Positions 59,308 through 64,000 of a stretch of DNA of 64,000 nt are shown one piece after another. Within the stretch, counting starts at the first letter, position 1, and every line of letters begins with the position of its first letter. The position numbers and the translations under genes were made by a program. The notes beneath the pieces are model-generated. The model had not been told where the DNA came from. It ran no database searches and saw nothing but the letters and a program-made list of their open reading frames with translations. The stretch comes from JAJDNH01 sp964552395 (lineage in GTDB: Bacteria; Acidobacteriota; Thermoanaerobaculia; Thermoanaerobaculales; Sulfomarinibacteraceae), in assembly GCA_964552395.1 (NCBI GenBank), contig CAZKGM010000013.1, positions 18,337-82,336 of the forward strand, written 5' to 3'.

Positions 59308-61014
59308 ATGGTCGAGCTGAACCCGAAGTTTCTCGAGGACATCCCCCTAACCTCCTACTCCGACAACCCGATCACGGCGATCAAGACCGGCACCTGGAAG
59401 TACGTGCAGCCCCTTTACGAGGACAGGCTTCCGGCATGCTCCCATCTGTGCCCCGCGGGGAACGACATCTCGAAGGCCATGGATCTCATCGCCCGTGGCG
59501 ACGTGGCAGCCGCGGCCCGCCTGTGGCGCGCCGGTAACCCCCTCGCCTCGACGCTGGGACGCGTCTGTCCACATCCGTGTGAGAGCGAGTGCAACCGAGG
59601 GCAGTTCGGCGGCGCAATCGCGATCCACATGATGGAACGGTTCCTCGGCGACAGATCCCTGGACGAGAGCTTCCTGCCGGAGAAGGCGAAGCCGACCGGC
59701 AAGAGCGTGGCGGTGGTCGGAGCCGGCCCGGCGGGGATCTCCGCTGCCTACAGCCTAGCGCTGGCCGGGCACGAGGTGGAGGTCTTTGACGACAAGCCGG
59801 AGCCTGGCGGGTACCTTCGCACCGGCATTCCGGACTACCGGCTGCCGAAGGAGATCCTGGACCGCGAGCTCGACCTCGTGAAGAGCCTCGGTGTCCGCTT
59901 CACGTGCGCGACCCAAGTCGGTGCCGACATCACGCTTGACGACCTGCGGGAGAGGTTCGACGCCGTCATCGTGGCGGTGGGCTTCCACCGGTCGCGACCG
60001 CTGGCAGTGCCCGGGGAGGACCACCCAGACGTCCTCCGCGGGGTCACGCTCCTGGAGCGGATTCTGGCCGGCGAGCGTCCCGAGCTGCCATCGCCGCTGG
60101 CGGTGGTCGGCGGCGGAAACACCGCCATCGACGTTGCACGGTCGCTGCTGCGTCTCGGTGTTGAGCCAATCGTCGTGTACCGGCGCTCCCGGCTCGAGAT
60201 GCCGGCCATCCCGGCGGAGGTGGAGGAGGCGGACAAGGAGGGCATCCCATTCCACTTTCTCACCGCGCCAAAGCAGGTTGTGGTTGAAGGCGGCCGGGTG
60301 ACCGCCCTCGAGTGTCTGAAGATGCGTCTCGGCGAACCCGACGAGTCGGGACGGCGGCGGCCCCTGCCGGTGGAGGGGTCGGAGTTCCGACTGCCGGTAG
60401 CGGGGGTCGTCACCGCCATCGGCGAAAGCGCCGATCTGGGACTCTTGCCGGAGGCTGCTCGGGATGGCTGGCGGGTGGCCGCCGACGAGCGTTTTGCAAC
60501 CCCGGTCGATGGGGTCTTCGCGGCCGGTGATGCGGTCTCTGGCGAAGGCACCGTGACGGCCGCCGTCGGCGCCGGGCGGAGGGCAGCGGCGGTGGTTGAC
60601 AGGCGTCTGAGCGGCCGCGAGCTGCCGGCGGCGGCGCCGTCGCTTCAGAGACTGTGGCGGAGACAAATCGAAGCCGGTCATCCGGTGTATGTAGACCAGC
60701 TCAATCCCGCGTACTTCACACAGGTGCCGCGACCGCAGCTCAGGGAGCTCGACGCCGAGGTGCGGAGCTCCTCGTTCGATGAGGTGGTGCAGGGCTTTAC
60801 CGACGAAGAAGCGGTGCAGGAAGCGCGCCGCTGCCTGGTATGTGGGACGTGCAACGAGTGCTGCAACTGCCTCTTCTTCTGCCCCGACGTGGCCATTCAC
60901 AAGCGCAACGGGGCGGCCGGCTTCGACATCGATACCGAGCACTGCAAGGGGTGCGGAATCTGCGTCGAAGAGTGCCCGCGCAGCGCGTTGACCCTGGTGG
61001 AGGTGGAATCATGA
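59308..61014 (+). CDS. GltD-like flavoprotein fused to a 2[4Fe-4S] ferredoxin domain
   Basis: A 568-aa fusion. The N-terminus has the cysteines that bind clusters in GltD/NfnB-type proteins (CSHLCPAGND...CPHPCESECNRG). Two dinucleotide-binding motifs follow: AVVGAGPAGISAAYSLAL (FAD, near residue 135) and AVVGGGNTAIDVARSL (NAD(P), near 270), with GDAVSGEGTVTAAVGAG closing the FAD site. The last 75 residues are ferredoxin-like: CLVCGTCNECCNCLFFCPD and CKGCGICVEECPRSAL. In most operons the delta (PorD) ferredoxin is a separate small protein; here it is fused to an NAD(P)-linked oxidoreductase. That suggests ferredoxin electrons reach NAD(P). GGGAGGT lies 7 nt before ATG 59308. Confidence 0.88.
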   Translation: MVELNPKFLEDIPLTSYSDNPITAIKTGTWKYVQPLYEDRLPACSHLCPAGNDISKAMDLIARGDVAAAARLWRAGNPLASTLGRVCPHPCESECNRGQFGGAIAIHMMERFLGDRSLDESFLPEKAKPTGKSVAVVGAGPAGISAAYSLALAGHEVEVFDDKPEPGGYLRTGIPDYRLPKEILDRELDLVKSLGVRFTCATQVGADITLDDLRERFDAVIVAVGFHRSRPLAVPGEDHPDVLRGVTLLERILAGERPELPSPLAVVGGGNTAIDVARSLLRLGVEPIVVYRRSRLEMPAIPAEVEEADKEGIPFHFLTAPKQVVVEGGRVTALECLKMRLGEPDESGRRRPLPVEGSEFRLPVAGVVTAIGESADLGLLPEAARDGWRVAADERFATPVDGVFAAGDAVSGEGTVTAAVGAGRRAAAVVDRRLSGRELPAAAPSLQRLWRRQIEAGHPVYVDQLNPAYFTQVPRPQLRELDAEVRSSSFDEVVQGFTDEEAVQEARRCLVCGTCNECCNCLFFCPDVAIHKRNGAAGFDIDTEHCKGCGICVEECPRSALTLVEVES

Positions 61015-62204
61015 GGATGGTGGTCAAGGGCAACGGAGCGGTGGCGCACGCGGTGCGGCTGTCCCGGGCGCAGGTGGTTTCCGCCTACCCGATCACGCCG
61101 CAGACCTCGATTATCGAGGAGCTTGCGACCATGGTGGCGAGGGGCGAGCTCGATGCTCGCTTCATCAAGGTCGAGTCGGAGCACTCGGCGCTCGCCGGCT
61201 GTATCGGTGCCGCCTCCGCTGGCGCGCGCACCTTCACGGCGACCTCCGCCCAGGGTCTCGCGCTGATGCACGAGCTCATTCACTGGGCCGCCGGTGCCCG
61301 CCTTCCCATTGTGCTGGCAAACGTCAACCGCGCCATGGCTCCCGGCTGGTCGATCTGGACCGACCAAAACGACTCTCTGTCGCAGCGGGACACCGGCTGG
61401 ATGCAGATCTACTGCCAGTCGTCCCAGGAGGTGGTTGACTCCGTGATTCAGGCGTTCAGGGTGTCCGAGAAAGTGTTGCTGCCGACGATGGTCGTGCTCG
61501 ACGCGTTCTTCCTCTCTCACACCTACGAGGATGCGGAGATCCCGGAGCAGGCGGTCGTGGACTCCTTCCTGCCGGCACTGGACCTGCCGCACAAGATGGA
61601 CCTCGAGCACCCCGCCGCACTCGGCAACCTCGTCTTTCCAGATCGTTACATGGAGTTCCGGCGCAAGATGGACCTCGCTCACGATCTCGCGCTCGACGTC
61701 TGGGACGAAGTCGGGCGTGAGTGGGGGCAGCTGACCGGCCGGCCGTACGGCGTTGTCGAGGAGTACCGCCTGGACGGTGCCGAGCTGGTGCTGGTGACGG
61801 CTGCCACTGCCGCCTCTACCGCGCGCCCTGTGGTGGACCGGCTCCGCGACGCCGGGGTTCCAGTAGGGCTGGTCCGGCTGCGGGTCTTCCGGCCGTTCCC
61901 GGCAGCTGTCTTGCGCTCTTTGCTCGGCGGCCGGCGCAAGGTCCTGGTCCTGGATCGCAACTGCTCTTTCGGACACCATGGTGTCTTCCACCAGGAGGTC
62001 AAGTCGGCGTTGTATGAGCTTCCCCACGCCGAGCAGCCCCGGGTGTGCGGCGTGATCGCCGGCCTCGGCGGGCGGGACATTACGCCGGACGACCTCGGCG
62101 AAATGCTGACCGGCGTGTGGGAGGGACGGATCCAGGATCCGGTCACCTGGTGGGATGTGCTGCCCGCAAGGGACCCGGCGACGGCCGCGTTGGCGATGGG
62201 CTGA
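61011..62204 (+). CDS. porA: 2-oxoacid:ferredoxin oxidoreductase, alpha subunit
   Basis: A 397-aa subunit. GNGAVAHAVRLSRAQVVSAYPITPQTSI opens the pyrimidine domain, VESEHSALAGCIGAASAGARTFTATSAQGLALMHELIHWAA is the core signature, and LVLDRNCSFGHHGVFHQEVKSALY is the C-terminal transketolase-like part. It binds the TPP aminopyrimidine together with the beta subunit. The ATG overlaps the flavoprotein stop (ATGA), with GGAGGTG before it. Confidence 0.92.
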   Translation: MRMVVKGNGAVAHAVRLSRAQVVSAYPITPQTSIIEELATMVARGELDARFIKVESEHSALAGCIGAASAGARTFTATSAQGLALMHELIHWAAGARLPIVLANVNRAMAPGWSIWTDQNDSLSQRDTGWMQIYCQSSQEVVDSVIQAFRVSEKVLLPTMVVLDAFFLSHTYEDAEIPEQAVVDSFLPALDLPHKMDLEHPAALGNLVFPDRYMEFRRKMDLAHDLALDVWDEVGREWGQLTGRPYGVVEEYRLDGAELVLVTAATAASTARPVVDRLRDAGVPVGLVRLRVFRPFPAAVLRSLLGGRRKVLVLDRNCSFGHHGVFHQEVKSALYELPHAEQPRVCGVIAGLGGRDITPDDLGEMLTGVWEGRIQDPVTWWDVLPARDPATAALAMG

Positions 62205-62213
62205 GGAGGCGTC

Positions 62214-63188
62214 ATGGCGATCGACATCTCGAGCTACGATCCACGGAACCTTCACCTTCCCGATGGCGAGATCCTCAGCTCCGGCCACCTGGCGTGCCCG
62301 GGCTGCGGGGCGGCGCTCGGCATGCGCCTGGCGCTGAAGGCGCTCGGGCCGAACACCATGGTGGTGATCCCTGCCTGCTGCTGGGCGGTGATCAACGGGC
62401 CGTACCCGTTCGAGGCGCTCAGCGTTCCGGTGCTACAGGTCGCGTTCGAAACAGCGGCCATCTCGGCCTCCGGCATTCGCGCGGCGCTCGATACGCAGGG
62501 CAAGAAGGACATCAACGTGGTCGCCTGGGCCGGGGACGGAGGAACCTTCGACATCGGCTTCCAGGCGCTGTCAGGGACCGTGGAGCGCAACGACGACATC
62601 ATCTACATCTGCTACGACAACGAGGCGTACATGAATACGGGGATCCAACGCTCGTCGGCGACCCCGTACGGGGCATGGACCACGACCACCCCCGTCGAGA
62701 CTCCCAAAGCGGAACCGAAGAAGAACATGGTGGAGATCATGGTCGAGCACCGGATCCCCTATACCGCCACCGCATCGATCGCCTTCCCCGAGGATTTCGT
62801 GCGCAAGGTGGAGAAGGCGAAGGAGATTCGCGGAGCGAAGTTCATTCACCTATGGATCTCCTGCCCGGCTGGACACAAGTCGGAGGAGCGGAGCTCGGTC
62901 AAGATCGCGCGGCTGGCGGTGGAGACCGGCGTCTTCCCTCTCTACGAGGTGGAGTACGGAACCCGCTACACGATCAACCACGAGCCGGCCTTCACCGACG
63001 TCAGCGCCTACCTCGAGCTGCAGGGACGGTTTCGGCACCTGAAGGATGAGCACATCGAGACCATACGTCGCAACATCCGTTGGGAGTGGGAACGGTTGCG
63101 TGCCAAGGAGGAGATGGGCCGCAAGCTGTCCTTGCCGCCGGACGTCGTTCGTGCCGCAGTCGGCGACGGCGAGACGACGGCAGGCTAG
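62214..63188 (+). CDS. porB: 2-oxoacid:ferredoxin oxidoreductase, beta subunit
   Basis: A 324-aa subunit carrying TPP and a proximal cluster. CPGCGAALG has the first cysteines, AGDGGTFDIGFQALSG is the Mg-TPP motif, and CYDNEAYMNTGIQRSSATPYGAWTTTTP is the PorB-type signature, which favours pyruvate over 2-oxoglutarate. GAGGAGG precedes the ATG. Its TAG stop is the start of repeat B, copy 2. Confidence 0.92.
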   Translation: MAIDISSYDPRNLHLPDGEILSSGHLACPGCGAALGMRLALKALGPNTMVVIPACCWAVINGPYPFEALSVPVLQVAFETAAISASGIRAALDTQGKKDINVVAWAGDGGTFDIGFQALSGTVERNDDIIYICYDNEAYMNTGIQRSSATPYGAWTTTTPVETPKAEPKKNMVEIMVEHRIPYTATASIAFPEDFVRKVEKAKEIRGAKFIHLWISCPAGHKSEERSSVKIARLAVETGVFPLYEVEYGTRYTINHEPAFTDVSAYLELQGRFRHLKDEHIETIRRNIRWEWERLRAKEEMGRKLSLPPDVVRAAVGDGETTAG

Positions 63189-63261
63189 CCCGGTTCCTGC
63201 CGACCACTTCGAGGCGGGTTGTCTCCGCACAGGAATGACACCGGAGGGGCGACGATTGAAC
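63186..63261 (+). repeat. Stop-anchored repeat B, copy 2
   Basis: A 76-bp element starting at the porB stop; see 37145-37222. Its 3' end abuts element C. Confidence 0.65.
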
Positions 63262-63528
63262 CGTCAAGGCGCAGAGGGCGCAAAGATAGAGAGAGCAGTA
63301 TCTTCTTAGCGAACTTGGCGCGCTGAGCGCCTTCGCGGTTTCCGATCAAGCCCCAACGGCACTCGAGAGGGTGCCGATAGGAGCGAGCCTGAGTGGAAGG
63401 GATGTCCAGGGCCCAGATCATCAAGAGCGATCATGGTGGGACCGGGCAGATGTATGTCAGCGGCAGTGGTCCGGGCGGAGAGCCACCGGCTTATCCCGGT
63501 GGTATCCTCTGGTGCTGGAGGTTCGGCC
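63189..63528. other. 340-bp intergenic region
   Basis: Holds repeat B, then element C, then about 190 bp in which I find no convincing gene. The stretch 63400-63520 has open frames but no ribosome-binding site or recognisable product. Confidence 0.55.
63259..63340. repeat. Inverted-repeat element C, copy 2
   Basis: Left arm AACCG..CAAGGCGCAGAGGGCGCAAAG (63259-63286) pairs imperfectly with right arm CTTGGCGCGCTGAGCGCCTTCGCGGTT (63314-63340). It is the GC-rich counterpart of the element at 54832. Confidence 0.65.
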
Positions 63529-63915
63529 ATGCCACGAGTCCGGCTCGCTCAAATCGCTCACGCCCGCTCCGGCGACAAGGGGGATGACTCCAACGTCGGT
63601 GTCATCGCTGACTCAGCCGAGGCGTACGACGTGCTCGTGAAGGAGCTGACGGCGGCGCGGGTTGCGGCTCACTTCGCGCGGATCTGCCGTAAGGGCGTGA
63701 CCCGGTATGAGGTGCCCAACCTGAGGGCCCTCAACTTCATCCTCCACGATTCTCTTGGCGGCGGCGGCACAGCGAGCTTGAGCACCGACTCACAGGGGAA
63801 GACCCATGGCCAGGCGATGCTGCTGCTCGAGCTCGAGGTGCCGGACGGCGTGCCCGTGCGGCCGGCCGAGCAGGTCTTCGGCGACGCCTTTCCGTCTTGC
63901 GTTGACAGTCCATGA
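63529..63915 (+). CDS. AtuA C-terminal-like domain protein
   Basis: A 128-aa protein. LAQIAHARSGDKGDDSNVGVIA is the hallmark of the ferredoxin-fold C-terminal domain of AtuA, a protein of the acyclic terpene (citronellol/geraniol) pathway that has no defined activity. The standalone domain also occurs beside acyl-CoA metabolism genes in other bacteria. GGAGG is 8 nt before ATG 63529. The last bases overlap the -35 box of the tRNA promoter. Confidence 0.8.
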   Translation: MPRVRLAQIAHARSGDKGDDSNVGVIADSAEAYDVLVKELTAARVAAHFARICRKGVTRYEVPNLRALNFILHDSLGGGGTASLSTDSQGKTHGQAMLLLELEVPDGVPVRPAEQVFGDAFPSCVDSP

Positions 63916-63930
63916 CGCCTGCGCTATAAA
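63902..63930 (+). promoter_or_regulatory. Near-consensus sigma-70 promoter of tRNA-Phe
   Basis: TTGACA (63902-63907), 17-bp spacer, TATAAA (63925-63930). It is the strongest promoter in the window. The -35 and part of the spacer lie inside the end of the preceding coding sequence. Confidence 0.8.
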
Positions 63931-63944
63931 TCCTCCGCCTGGTT

Positions 63945-64000
63945 GCCCAGGTAGCTCAGTTGGTAGAGCAGGGGACTGAAAATCCCCGTGTCGGCAGTTC
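63945..64000 (+). tRNA. tRNA-Phe(GAA), 3' end outside window
   Basis: Acceptor strand GCCCAGG (63945-63951), D arm GCTCAGTTGGTAGAGC, anticodon arm GGGGA-CTGAAAA-TCCCC with anticodon GAA at 63978-63980, variable loop GTGTC, and the start of the T arm (GGCAGTTC). The sequence ends within the T arm. Confidence 0.95.

Overview
The window is 64 kb of dense, high-GC bacterial chromosome with short intergenic gaps, many ATGA/GTGA start-stop overlaps and frequent GTG starts. The two runs of exactly 100 N (38926-39025 and 57397-57496) show that this is a scaffolded draft or metagenome assembly. No rRNA or taxonomic marker is complete enough to name the organism. Gene content (VWFA-like exported protein, TPR lipid-anchored or membrane-tethered paralogs, PDZ-GAF-PP2C phosphatase, ferredoxin-linked oxoacid oxidoreductase, quinone:cytochrome complex, NiFe-hydrogenase maturation) fits a Gram-negative Acidobacteriota-like bacterium. 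That placement is inference only.

Layout. 1-5.7 kb: hydrogenase maturation operon, 3' end of hypB, then hypF-hypC-hypD-hypE and a His-rich Ni/Co-type permease. 6-14.3 kb: a small membrane protein divergent from a PDZ/7TM/GAF/PP2C phosphatase, two tandem paralogous TPR proteins and a VWFA-like exported protein. 14.3-18.8 kb: a 2,4-dienoyl-CoA-reductase-type SDR, a secreted protein and a pair of geranylgeranyl-reductase-like flavoproteins. 18.7-24.8 kb (minus strand): a five-gene respiratory operon (pentaheme cytochrome, molybdopterin-oxidoreductase-like protein, 4x[4Fe-4S] protein, NrfD-type quinone subunit, tetraheme cytochrome with four repeated domains) resembling Qrc and alternative complex III. 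25-37 kb: a POT transporter with a large insertion, two zinc dehydrogenases, a BMP-type nucleoside ABC importer, a zincin, a NupC nucleoside symporter and a lipoprotein. 37.3-40.6 kb (minus): an RmlC-like cupin, a membrane-anchored Smr protein, an ArsR-type regulator with its own promoter/operator, a tandem octamer repeat broken by a gap, and asnS. 40.7-49.4 kb: a HisD-like protein lacking the catalytic Glu-His pair, followed by trpEGDCFBA and rsmA. 49.5-54.7 kb: a polytopic membrane protein, uppP, ftsK and a small membrane protein. 55-58.6 kb: a nitrilase-family hydrolase, mutL (interrupted by a gap) and a rhomboid-fold protein without the protease motif. 58.7-64 kb: an oxoacid:ferredoxin oxidoreductase operon whose ferredoxin domain is fused to a GltD-like flavoprotein, an AtuA-type small protein, and a truncated tRNA-Phe with a near-consensus promoter.

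The genes cohere around redox metabolism: ferredoxin-linked oxoacid oxidation with a route to NAD(P), a quinone/cytochrome c complex, and cofactor assembly for a [NiFe] hydrogenase whose structural genes lie elsewhere. Intergenic space carries a family of short repeats, two of which begin exactly at the stop codons of unrelated genes (5692/37284 and 37145/63186). The most novel-looking items are the HisD pseudoenzyme at the head of the trp operon, the inserted domain in the POT transporter, the split complex-III-like operon with its quadruplicated cytochrome, the ferredoxin-GltD fusion, and the stop-codon-anchored repeats.
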